Source of the DNA: Luidia sarsii
Lineage: Eukaryota; Echinodermata; Asteroidea; Paxillosida; Luidiidae
DNA: 64,000 bases
Reading direction: 5' to 3'
Assembly (NCBI GenBank): GCA_949987565.1
Contig: OX465109.1
Span: 13,347,400 to 13,411,399, forward strand
This document shows, one piece after another, positions 49,984-62,530 of the stretch (the stretch's first letter is position 1; each line of letters opens with the position of its first letter). The notes below the pieces were generated by a model. The model had not been told where the DNA came from. It ran no database searches and was given only the letters and a program-made list of their open reading frames with translations. A program made the translations under genes and the position numbers.

Positions 49984-51780
49984 GGGCGCTATTCTGCTCT
50001 AACGGTCAAGCTTCCGCCAACTGGTTCGGGCGTCATCCGTCACACACACATAATGTAGTCCTCCTGATTGTGATGAAATGGGTCGCAAAGTAAATTGTTT
50101 TCTTTTTGATTTCATAATGTTCTTAAAATTGTGTAGTTAAGGACTGTTCCTGAAAAAAAGAGAGCTAAAGTGGCTGGCGAATGGGAGTCATTGATGGGTT
50201 TATTTGACTATAAAACGTGGAGCGGATTAATTCGAAAACAACCCGTCGGGCGAACGGTTGGCTGGATTTCTAGGAAAGATGTGACCCGAGGCGATGGTCG
50301 GCAAAGTGCGGCAACTCGTGTGTAGCAATTGAAGACTAATTTCTGCAAGGATTTTTGGGACGCATCCGTGTACTTGCACAGAAAAATAGGACCACATTTC
50401 AAGTCCCACATGTCCCAAATTACACGCCAAATCGAATTTTGAAATCCCGGGTTGTCTAAAGCTTCACTTATTCTACAATATATCAGTTAATTAGACTCCG
50501 AAGGCCCCCCATTAAAAACAAGTTGTGGGTCCACAATTTATGATAATCGGCGGCACGGGCGGAGATATCTTGAATTGAATCAGTGCGAGGCAACCATGCA
50601 GCTCTGTGTGAACATTAAAAAGCGGCCTCAAGTACATGTATCTATAGGCCGGGTTGTAAAGAATTTGCAATGTGTCCATTTTCCGGACAATCCAAAGTTG
50701 AGAAATAACTTCTCCATCAACAAGTTTGTAATAGTTTCGGACATTCCGAGAACTTTGATACCTAAACAATCTGCCGTTTTCGAGAAATATATATTTTGGG
50801 CAAAAATAACTACTGTGATGGGCAAAGGGGCGATCGAATTAAAAACGTAAAAAGAAAGCATGTCATACAGGACTAGGTGATTTGATGTAATTATCAATTT
50901 GGTATATCATTATCATTTCGTACGTAATTATGAATTCGTATTGAAATAAAATAATCAAAAGCTGGTCAACAAGAAGTTATGCGGTGTCAGACCAAGATTT
51001 TAAACCTCCCAGGACCGCCAGGATCGCCACGTGAGCAAGGGTCATTATAGAGCTCTTCTGGACTCGGTACCGGTCCAACGCACTTCCTTCACTGCCCTCA
51101 TCCATAAAATTATAGGCCGTAGACCCATGCGCCATGTGAGGGAGGAAACACGGCGGCCCCTAGACCTTGGCTGCAGAGTCGACTTAAAGCACACGTCCCT
51201 GTGCGAAGACGCAAACCGGGTTTGACAGGACAGTTCAAGCATCACACCGACTCATCGGGAAGCGCCACATGCAATGTTGGTGGTTGCGGGAGGTTTTTAA
51301 GCACCTTAGAACTGCGGGCTCCTTCCGAGAAAAAAAAGGAACTGAAAAGTTCCCCCCGGGAACTGAACCACGGACCTACACGTTACTAGCCGAGCGTTTT
51401 TACACACCGCCACTTGCACTCCTTGTTTCCTCTCGTCTAAAGCTTGAATGTACTGTAATAGGCAATTCTGATTTGAAGAGCTATGCCGAAGGCGGCTGGC
51501 TTGTGGATTTCATTGTGATCGAGTGAATAGGAGAATGCACTCAACCCACATGCATATAATGAGGCCGTATTTTCAAAAACAAACAAACAGGCAACATCCC
51601 ACCAAGCTACATCAGCCAAAGTGACAAAGACAAAAATGAGGGAAATTAAGGTGAATAAATTCGTTTACGGGAGTCTCTCATTTTCGGTGGAAATTGTTCC
51701 TTGCGACTTTTCAGGTATAGAGAGTTGACCAAAAGGGAAGCGCATTTTGTTCTATCTGGTTTTTCTTTGATTTGCATTGA
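49984..51780 (+). repeat. Satellite copy 28
   Basis: 1797 bp. Private variants: 'CTATTCTGCTC', 'CTATAAAACG', 'TTTCTAGGAAAG', 'GCAATTGAAGAC', and a 6-bp gain at about 51106-51112 ('CCATAAAATTATAGG'). Shares 'CCTAAACAATC' and 'GATTTTAAACC' with copy 29, and 'CGACTTAAAGC' with copy 30. Confidence 0.95.
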
Positions 51781-53572
51781 GGGCGCTATTCCGCTCTAAC
51801 GGTCAAGCTTCTGCCAACTGGTTCGGGCGTCATCCGTCACACACACATAATGTAGTCCTCCTGATTGTGATGAAATGGGTCGCAAAGTAAATTGTTTTCT
51901 TTCTGATTTCATAATGTTCTTAAAATTGTGTAGTTAAGGACTGTTCCTGAAAAAAGAGAGCTAAAGTGGCTGGCGAATGGGAGTCATTGATGGGTTTATT
52001 TGACTATCAAACGTGGAGCGGATTAATTCGAAAACAACCCGTCGGGCGAACGGTTGGCTGGATTTCTCGGAAAGATGTAACCCGAGGCGATGGTCGGCAA
52101 AGTGCGGCAACTCGTGTGTAGCAATTCAAGACTAATTTCTGCAAAGATTTTTGGGACGCATCCGTGTACTTGCACAGAAAAATAGGACCACATTTCAAGT
52201 CCCACATGTCCCAAATTACACGCCAAATCGAATTTTGAAATCCCGGGTTGTCTAAAGCTTCACTTATTCTACAATATATCAGTTAATTAGACTCCGAAGG
52301 CCCCCCATTAAAAACAAGTTGTGGGTCCACAATTTATGATAATCGGGGGCACGGGCGGAGATATCTTGAATTGAATCAGTGCGAGGCAACCATGCAGCTC
52401 TGTGTGAACATTAAAAAGCGGCCTCAAGTACATGTATCTATAGGCCGGGCGGTAAAGAATTTGCAATGTGTCCATTTTCCGGACAATCCAAAGTTGAGAA
52501 ATAACTTCTCCATCAACAAGTTTGTAATAGTTTCGGACATTCCGAGAACTTTGATACCTAAACAATCTGCCGTTTTCGAGAAATATATATTTTGGGCAAA
52601 AATAACTACTGTGATGGGCAAAGGGGCGATCGAATTAAAAACGTAAAAAGAAAGCATGTCATACAGGACTAGGTGATTTGATGTAATTATCAATTTGGTA
52701 TATCATTATCATTTCGTACGTAATTATGAATTCGTATTGAAATAAAATAATCAAAAGCTGGTTTAACAAGAAGTTATGCGGTGTCAGACCAAGATTTTAA
52801 ACCTCCCAGGACCGCCAGGATCGCCACGTGAGCAAGGGTCATTATAGAGCTCTTCTGGACTCGGTACCGGTCCAACGCACTTCCTTCACTGCCCTCATCC
52901 ATATAGGCCGTAGACCCATGCGCCATGTTGGGGAGGAAACACGGCGGCCCCTAGACCTTGGCTGCAGAGTCGACTAAAAGCACACGTCCCTGTGCGAAGA
53001 CGCAAACCGGGTTTGACAGGACAGTTCAAGCATCACACCGACTTATTGGGAAGCGCCACATGCAATGTTGGTGGTTGCGGGAGGTTTTTAAGCACCTTAG
53101 AACTGCGGGCTCCTTCCGAGAAAAAAAAAGGAACTGAAAAGTTCCCCCCGGGAACTGAACCACGGACCTACACGTTACTAGCCGAGCGTTTTTACAAACC
53201 GCCACTTGCACTCCTTGTTTCCTCTCGTCTAAAGCTTGAATGTACTGTAATAGGCAATTCTGATTTGAAGAGCTATGCCGAAGGCGGCTGGCTTGTGGAT
53301 TTCATTGTGATCGAGTGAATAGGAGAATGCACTCAACCCACATGCATATAATGAGGCCGTATTTTCAAAAACAAACAAACAGGCAACATCCCACCAAGCT
53401 ACATCAGCCAAAGTGACAAAGACAAAAATGAGGGAAATTAAGGTGAATATATTCGTTTACGGGAGTCTCTCATTTTCGGTGGAAATTGTTCCTTGCGACT
53501 TTTCAAGTATAGAGAGTTGACGAAAAGGGAAGCGCATTTTGTTCTATCTGGTTTTTCTTTGATTTGCATTGA
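51781..53572 (+). repeat. Satellite copy 29
   Basis: 3' half matches copy 27 (offset 3589 bp). Private variants: 'CTTCTGCCAAC', 'AATCGGGGGCAC' and 'GCTGGTTTAACAAG'. Confidence 0.95.
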
Positions 53573-55362
53573 GGGCGCTATTCCGCTCTAACGGTCAAGC
53601 TTCCGCCAACTGGTTCGGGCGTCATCCGTCACACACACATAATGTAGTCCTCCTGATTGTGATGAAATGGGTCGCAAAGTAAATTGTTTTCTTTTTGATT
53701 TCATAATGTACTTAAAATTGTGTAGTTAAGGACTGTTCCTGAAAAAAGAGAGCTAAAGTGGCTGGCGAATGGGAGTCATTGATGGGTTTATTTGACTATC
53801 AAACGTGGAGCGGATTAATTCGAAAACAACCCGTCGGGCGAACGGTTGGCTGGATTTCTCGGAAAGATGTAACCCGAGGCGATGGTCGGCAAAGTGCGGC
53901 AACTCGTGTGTAGCAATTCAAGACTAATTTCTGCAAAGATTTTTGGGACGCATCCGTGTACTTGCACAGAAAAATAGGACCACATTTCAAGTCCCACATG
54001 TCCCAAATTACACGCCAAATCGAATTTTGAAATCCCGGGTTGTCTAAAGCTTCACTTATTCTACAATATATCAGTTAATTAGACTCCGATGGCCCCCCAT
54101 TAAAAACAAGTTGTGGGTCCACAATTTATGATAATCGGCGGCACGGGCGGAGATATCTTGAATTGAATCAGTGCGAGGCAACCATGCAGCTCTGTGTGAA
54201 CATTAAAAAGCGGCCTCAAGTACATGTATCTATAGGCCGGGTTGTAAAGAATTTGCAATGTGTCCATTTTCCGGACAATCCAAAGTTGAGAAATAACTTC
54301 TCCATCAACAAGTTTGTAATAGTTTCGGACATTCCGAGAACTTTGATACCTAAAAAATCTGCCGTTTTCGAGAAATATATATTTTGGGCAAAAATAACTA
54401 CTGTGATGGGCAAAGGGGCGATCGAATTAAAAAAGTAAAAAGAAAGCATGTCATACAGGACTAGGTGATTTGATGTAATTATCAATTTGGTATATCATTA
54501 TCATTTCGTACGTAATGATGAATTCGTATTGAAATAAAATAATCAAAAGCTGGTCAACAAGAAGTTATGCGGTGTCAGACCAAGATTTCAAACCTCCCAG
54601 GACCGCCAGGATCGCCACGTGAGCAAGGGTCATTATAGAGCTCTTCTGGACTCGGTACCGGTCCAACGCACTTCCTTCACTGCCCTCATCCATATAGGCC
54701 GTAGACCCATGCGCCATGTGGGGGAGGAAACACGGCGGCCCCTAGACCTTGGCTGCAGAGTCGACTTAAAGCACACGTCCCTGTGCGAAGACGCAAACCG
54801 GGTTTGACAGGACAGTTCAAGCATCACACCGACTCATCGGGAAGCGCCACATGCAATGTTGGTGGTTGCGGGAAGTTTTTAAGCACCTTAGAACTGCGGG
54901 CTCCTTCCGAGAAAAAAAAGGAACTGAAAAGTTCCCCCCGGGAACTGAACCACGGACCTACACGTTACTAGCCGAGCGTTTTTACACACCGCCACTTGCA
55001 CTCCTTGTTTCCTCTCGTCTAAAGCTTGAATGTACTGTAATAGGCAATTCTGATTTGAAGAGCTATGCCGAAGGCGGCTGGCTTGTGGATTTCATTGTGA
55101 TCGAGTGAATAGGAGAATGCACTCAACCCACATGCATATAATGAGGCCGTATTTTCAAAAACAAACAAACAGGCAACATCCCACCAAGCTACATCAGCCA
55201 AAGTGACAAAGACAAAAATGAGGGAAATTAAGGTGAATAAATTCGTTTACGGGAGTCTCTCATTTTCGGTGGAAATTGTTCCTTGCGACTTTTCAAGTAT
55301 AGATAGTTGACCAAAAGGGAAGCGCATTTTGTTCTATCTGGTTTTTCTTTGATTTGCATTGA
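53573..55362 (+). repeat. Satellite copy 30
   Basis: Shares 'CGACTTAAAGC' with copy 28, and 'GGGTTGTAAAG' plus 'AAAAAAGTAAAAAG' with the copy 19 subtype. Private variants: 'AATGTACTTAAAATTG' and 'GCGGGAAGTTT'. It ends with 'AGATAGTTGACC', also seen in copy 33. Confidence 0.95.
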
Positions 55363-57150
55363 GGGCGCTTATCCGCTCTAACGGTCAAGCTTCCGCCAAC
55401 TGGTTCGGGCGTCATCCGTCACACACACATAATGTAGTCCTCCTGATTGTGATGAAATGGGTCACAAAGTAAATTGTTTTCTTTTTGATTTCATAATGTT
55501 CTTAAAATTGTGGAGTTAAGGACTGTTCCTGAAAAAAGAGAGCTAAAGTGGCTGGCGAATGGGAGTCATTGATGGGTTTATTTGACTATCAAACGTGGAG
55601 CGGATTAATTCGAAAACAACCCGTCGGACGAACGGTTGGCTGGATTTCTCGAAAAGATGTGACCCGAGGCGATGGTCGGCAAAGTGCGGCAACTCGTGTG
55701 TAGCAATTCAAGACTAATTTCAAGGATTTTTGGGACGCATCCGTGTACTTGCACACAAAAATAGGACCACATTTCAAGTCCCACATGTCCCAAATTACAC
55801 GCCAAATCGAATTTTGAAATCCCGGGTTGTCTAAAGCTTCACTTATTCTACAATATATCAGTTAATTAGACTCCGAAGGCCCCCCATTAAAAACAAGTTG
55901 TGGGTCCACAATTTATGATAATCGGCGGCACGGGCGGAGATATCTTGAATTGAATCAGTGCGAGGCAACCATGCAGCTCTGTGTGAACATTAAAAAGCGG
56001 CCTCAAGTACATGTATCTATAGGCCGGGCGGTAAAGAATTTGCAATGTGTCCCTTTTCCGGACAATCCAAAGTTGAGAAATAACTTCTCCATCAACAAGT
56101 TTGTAATAGTTTCGGACATTCCGAGAACTTTGATACCTAAAAAATCTGCCGTTTTCGAGAAATATATATTTTGGGCAAAAATAACTACTGTGATGGGCAA
56201 AGGGGCGATCGAATTAAAAAAGTAAAAAGAAAGCATGTCATACAGGACTAGGTGATTTGATGTAATTATCAATTTGGTATATCATTATCATTTCGTACGT
56301 AATTATGAATTCGTATTGAAATAAAATAATCAAAAGCTGGTCAACAAGAAGTTATGCGGTGTCAGACCAAGATTTCAAACCTCCCAGGACCGCCAGGATC
56401 GCCACGTGAGCAAGGGTCATTATAGAGCTCTTCTGGAATCGGTACCGGTCCAACGCACTTCCTTCACTGCCCTCATCCATATAGGCCGTAGACCCATGCG
56501 CCATGTGGGGGAGGAAACACGGCGGCCCCTAGACCTTGGCTGCAGAGTCGACTAAAAGCACACGTCCCTGTGCGAAGACGCAAACCGGGTTTGACAGGAC
56601 AGTTCAAGCATCACACCGACTCATCGGGAAGCGCCACATGCAATGTTGGTGGTTGCGGGAGGTTTTTAAGCACCTTAGAACTGCGGGCTCCTTCCGAGAA
56701 AAAAAAAGGAACTGAAAAGTTCCCCCCGGGAACTGAACCACGGACCTACACGTTACTAGCCGAGCGTTTTTACACACCGCCACTTGCACTCCTTGTTTCC
56801 TCTCGTCTAAAGCTTGAATGTACTGTAATAGGCAATTCTGATTTGAAGAGCTATGCCGAAGGCGGCTGGCTTGTGGATTTCATTGTGATCGAGTGAATAG
56901 GAGAATGCACTCAACCCACATGCATATATTGAGGCCGTATTTTCAAAAACAAACAAACAGGCAACATCCCACCAAGCTACATCAGCCAAAGTGACAAAGA
57001 CAAAAATGAGGGAAATTAAGGTGAATAAATTCGTTTACGGGAGTCTCTCATTTTCGGTGGAAATTGTTCCTTGCGACTTTTCAAGTATAGAGAGTTGACC
57101 AAAAGGGAAGCGCATTTTGTTCTATCTGGTTTTTCTTTGATTTGCATTGA
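55363..57150 (+). repeat. Satellite copy 31
   Basis: Strongly marked copy: 'GCGCTTATCCGC', 'GGGTCACAAAG', 'TGTGGAGTTAAG', 'CTCGAAAAGATG', loss of 3 bp in 'CTAATTTCAAGG', 'GCACACAAAAATAGG' and 'GTGTCCCTTTTCC'. All of these recur in copy 34. Private variants: 'CTGGAATCGG' and 'CATATATTGAGG'. Confidence 0.95.
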
Positions 57151-58943
57151 GGGCGCTATTCCGCTCTAACGGTCAAGCTTCCGCCAACTGGTTCGGGCGT
57201 CATCCGTCACACACACATAATGTAGTCCTCCTGATTGTGATGAAATGGGTCGCACAGTAAATTGTTTTCTTTCTGATTTCATAATGTTCTTAAAATTGTG
57301 TAGTTAAGGACTGTTCCTGAAAAAAAAAAAACTAAAGTGGCTGGCGAATGGGAGTCATTGATGGGTTTATTTGACTATCAAACGTGGAGCGGATTAATTC
57401 CAAAACAACCCGTCGGGCGAACGGTTGGCTGGATTTCTCGGAAAGATGTGACCCGAGGCGATGGTCGGCAAAGTGCGGCAACTCGTGTGTAGCAATTCAA
57501 GACTAATTTCTGCAAGGATTTTTGGGACGCATCCGTGTACTTGCACAGAAAAAAAGGACCACATTTCAAGTCCCACATGTCCCAAATTACACGCCAAATC
57601 GAATTTTGAAATCCCGGGTTGTCTAAAGCTTCACTTATTCTACAATATATCAGTTAATTAGACTCCGATGGCCCCCCATTAAAAACAAGTTGTGGGTCCA
57701 CAATTTATGATAATCGGCGGCACGGGCGGAGATATCTTGAATTGAATCAGTGCGAGGCAACCATGCAGCTCTGTGTGAACATTAAAAAGCGGCCTCAAGT
57801 ACATGTATCTATAGGCCGGGCGGTAAAGAATTTGCAATGTGTCCATTTTCCGGACAATCCAAAGTTGAGAAATAACTTCTCCATCAACAAGTTTGTAATA
57901 GTTTCGGACATTCCGAGAACTTTGATACCTAAAAAATCTGCCGTTTTCGAGAAATATATATTTTAGGCAAAAATAACTACTGTGATGGGCAAAGGGGCGA
58001 TCGAAATAAAAACGTAAAAAGAAAGCATGTCATACAGGACTAGGTGATTTGATGTAATTATCAATTTGGTATATCATTATCATTTCGTACGTAATTATGA
58101 ATTCGTATTGAAATAAAATAATCAAAAGCTGGTCAACAAGAAGTTATGCGGTGTCAGACCAAGATTTCAAACCTCCCAGGACCGCCAGGATCGCCACGTG
58201 AGCAAGGGTCATTATAGAGCTCTTCTGGACTCGGTACCGGTCCAACGCACTTCCTTCACTGCCCTCATCCATATAGGCCGTAGACCCATGCGCCATGTGG
58301 GGGAGGAAACACGGCGGCCCCTAGACCTTGGCTGAAGAGTCGACTAAAAGCACTTGTCCCTGTGCGAAGACGCAAACCGGGTTTGACAGGACAGTTCAAG
58401 CATCACACCGACTCATCGGGATGCGCCACATGCAATGTTGGTGGTTGCGGGAGGTTTTTAAGCACCTTAGTACTGCGGGCTCCTTCCGAGAAAAAAAAAA
58501 GGAACTGAAAAGTTCCCCCCGGGAACTGAACCACGGACCTACACGTTGCTAGCCGAGCGTTTTTACAAACCGCCACTTGCACTCCTTGTTTCCTGTCGTC
58601 TAAAGCTTGAATGTACTGTAATAGGCAATTCTGATTTGAAGAGCTATGCCGAAGGCGGCTGGCTTGTGGATTTCATTGTGATCGAGTGAATAGGAGAATG
58701 CACTCAACCCACATGCATATAATGAGGCCGTATTTTCAAAAACAAACAAACAGGCAACATCCCACCAAGCTACATCAGCCAAAGTGACAAAGACAAAAAT
58801 GAGGGAAATTAAGGTGAATAAATTCGTTTACGGGAGTCTCTCATTTTCGGTGGAAATTGTTCCTTGCGACTTTTCAAGTATAGAGAGTTGACCAAAAGGG
58901 AAGCGCATTTTGTTCTATCTGGTTTTTCTTTGATTTGCATTGA
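57151..58943 (+). repeat. Satellite copy 32
   Basis: Has a 12-A tract after 'GTTCCTG', 'TTAATTCCAAAAC', 'CAGAAAAAAAGGACC', 'CGAAATAAAAACG', and 'ATATTTTAGGC', which puts a stop codon in the recurrent 91-codon frame. Recurs as copy 35. Confidence 0.95.
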
Positions 58944-60736
58944 GGGCGCTATTCCGCTCTAACGGTCAAGCTTCCGCCAACTGGTTCGGGCGTCATCCGT
59001 CACACACACATAATGTAGTCCTCCTGATTGTGATGAAATGGGTCGCACAGTAAATTGTTTTCTTTCTGATTTCATAATGTTCTTAAAATTGTGTAGTTAA
59101 GGACTGTTCCTGAAAAAAAAGAGAACTAAAATGGCTGGCGAATGGGAGTCATTGATGGGTTTATTTGACTATCAAACGTGGAGCGGATTAATTCCAAAAC
59201 AACCCGTCGGGCGAACGTTGGCTGGATTTCTCGGAAAGATGTGACCCGAGGCGATGGTCGGCAAAGTGCGGCAACTCGTGTGTAGCAATTCAAGACTAAT
59301 TTCTGCAAGGATTTTTGGGACGCATCCGTGTACTTGCACAGAAAAAAAGGACCACATTTCAAGTCCCACATGTCCCAAATTACACGCCAAATCGAATTTT
59401 GAAATCCCGGGTTGTCTAAAGCTTCACTTATTCTACAATATATCAGTTAATTAGACTCCGAAGGCCCCCCATTAAAAACAAGTTGTGGGTCCACAATTTA
59501 TGATAATCGGCAGCACGGGCGGAGATATCTTGAATTGAATCAGTGCGAGGCAACCATGCAGCTCTGTGTGAACATTAAAAAGCGGCCTCAAGTACATGTA
59601 TCTATAGGCCGGGCGGTAAAGAATTTGCAATGTGTCCATTTTCCGGACAATCCAAAGTTGAGAAATAACTTCTCCATCAACAAGTTTGTAATAGTTTCGG
59701 ACATTCCGAGAACTTTGATACCTAAAAAATCTGCCGTTTTCGAGAAATATATATTTTTGGCAAAAATAACTACTGTGATGGGCAAAGGGGCGATCGAAAT
59801 AAAAACGTAAAAAGAAAGCATGTCATACAGGACTAGGTGATTTGATGTAATTATCAATTTGGTATATCATTATCATTTCGTACGTAATTATGAATTCGTA
59901 TTGAAATAAAATAATCAAAAGCTGGTCAACAAGAAGTTATGCGGTGTCAGACCAAGATTTCAAACCTCCCAGGACCGCCAGGATCGCCACGTGAGCAAGG
60001 GTCATTATAGAGCTCTTCTGGACTCGGTACCGGTCCAACGCACTTCCTTCACTGCCCTCATCCATATAGGCCGTAGACCCATGCGCCATGTGGGGGAGGA
60101 AACACGGCGGCCCCTAGACCTTGGCTGAAGAGTCGACTAAAAGCACGCGTCCCTGTGCGAAGACGCAAACCGGGTTTGACAGGACAGTTCAAGCATCACA
60201 CCGACTCATCGGGATGCGCCACATGCAATGTTGGTGGTTGCGGGAGGTTTTTAAGCACCTTAGTACTGCGGGCTCCTTCCGAGAAAAAAAAAAGGAACTG
60301 AAAAGTTCCCCCCGGGAACTGAACCACGGACCTACACGTTGCTAGCCGAGCGTTTTTACAAACCGCCACTTGCACTCCTTGTTTCCTCTCGTCTAAAGCT
60401 TGAATGTACTGTAATAGGCAATTCTGATTTGAAGAGCTATGCCGAAGGCGGCTGGCTTGTGGATTTCATTGTGATCGAGTGAATAGGAGAATGCACTCAA
60501 CCCACATGCATATAATGAGGCCGTATTTTCAAAAACAAACAAACAGGCAACATCCCACCAAGCTACATCAGCCAAAGTGACAAAGACAAAAATGAGGGAA
60601 ATTAAGGTGAATAAATTCGTTTACGGGAGTCTCTCATTTTCGGTGGAAATTGTTCCTTGCGACTTTTCAAGTATAGATAGTTGACCAAAAGGGAAGCGCA
60701 TTTTGTTCTATCTGGTTTTTCTTTGATTTGCATTGA
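58944..60736 (+). repeat. Satellite copy 33
   Basis: Same subtype as copy 32. Private variants: 'CTAAAATGGCTGG', loss of one G in 'CGAACGTTGGC', and 'ATATTTTTGGC' where copy 32 has the TAG. Confidence 0.95.
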
Positions 60737-62530
60737 GGGCGCTTATCCGCTCTAACGGTCAAGCTTCCGCCAACTGGTTCGGGCGTCATCCGTCACACAC
60801 ACATAATGTAGTCCTCCTGATTGTGATGAAATGGGTCACAAAGTAAATTGTTTTCTTTTTGATTTCATAATGTTCTTAAAATTGTGGAGTTAAGGACTGT
60901 TCCTGAAAAAAGAGAGCTAAAGTGGCTGGCGAATGGGAGTCATTGATGGGTTTATTTGACTATCAAACGTGGAGCGGATTAATTCGAAAACAACCCGTCG
61001 GACGAACGGTTGGCTGGATTTCTCGAAAAGATGTGACCCGAGGCGATGGTCGGCAAAGTGCGGCAACTCGTGTGTAGCAATTCAAGACTAATTTCAAGGA
61101 TTTTTGGGACGCATCCGTGTACTTGCACACAAAAATAGGACCACATTTCAAGTCCCACATGTCCCAAATTACACGCCAAATCGAATTTTGAAATCCCGGG
61201 TTGTCTAAAGCTTCACTTATTCTACAATATATCAGTTAATTAGACTCCGAAGGCCCCCCATTAAAAACAAGTTGTGGGTCCACAATTTATGATAATCGGC
61301 GGCACGGGCGGAGATATCTTGAATTGAATCAGTGCGAGGCAACCATGCAGCTCTGTGTGAACATTAAAAAGCGGCCTCAAGTACATGTATCTATAGGCCG
61401 GGCGGTAAAGAATTTGCAATGTGTCCCTTTTCCGGACAATCCAAAGTTGAGAAATAACTTCTCCATCAACAAGTTTGTAATAGTTTCGGACATTCCGAGA
61501 ACTTTGATACCTAAAAAATCTGCCGTTTTCGAGAAATATATATTTTGGGCAAAAATAACTACTGTGATGGGCAAAGGGGCGATCGAATTAAAAAAGTAAA
61601 AAGAAAGCATGTCATACAGGACTAGGTGATTTGATGTAATTATCAATTTGGTATATCATTATCATTTCGTACGTAATTATGAATTCGTATTGAAATAAAA
61701 TAATCAAAAGCTGGTCAACAAGAAGTTATGCGGTGTCAGACCAAGATTTCAAACCTCCCAGGACCGCCAGGATCGCCACGTGAGCAAGGGTCATTATAGA
61801 GCTCTTCTGGACTCGGTACCGGTCCAACGCACTTCCTTCACTGCCCTCATCCATATAGGCCGTAGACCCATGCGCCATGTGGGGGAGGAAACACGGCGGC
61901 CCCTAGACCTTGGCTGCAGAGTCGACTAAAAGCACACGTCCCTGGCCCTGTGCGAAGACGCAAACCGGGTTTGACAGGACAGTTCAAGCATCACACCGAC
62001 TCATCGGGAAGCGCCACATGCAATGTTGGTGGTTGCGGGAGGTTTTTAAGCACCTTAGAACTGCGGGCTCCTTCCGAGAAAAAAAAAGGAACTGAAAAGT
62101 TCCCCCCGGGAACTGAACCACGGACCTACACGTTACTAGCCGAGCGTTTTTACACACCGCCACTTGCACTCCTTGTTTCCTCTCGTCTAAAGCTTGAATG
62201 TACTGTAATAGGCAATTCTGATTTGAAGAGCTATGCCGAAGGCGGCTGGCTTGTGGATTTCATTGTGATCGAGTGAATAGGAGAATGCACTCAACCCACA
62301 TGCATATAATGAGGCCGTATTTTCAAAAACAAACAAACAGGCAACATCCCACCAAGCTACATCAGCCAAAGTGACAAAGACAAAAATGAGGGAAATTAAG
62401 GTGAATAAATTCGTTTACGGGAGTCTCTCATTTTCGGTGGAAATTGTTCCTTGCGACTTTTCAAGTATAGAGAGTTGACCAAAAGGGAAGCGCATTTTGT
62501 TCTATCTGGTTTTTCTTTGATTTGCATTGA
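60737..62530 (+). repeat. Satellite copy 34 (repeat of copy 31)
   Basis: Repeats copy 31 at an offset of 5374 bp with all of its markers, plus a 6-bp tandem gain at about 61941-61950 ('CCCTGGCCCTGTGCG'). Confidence 0.95.
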
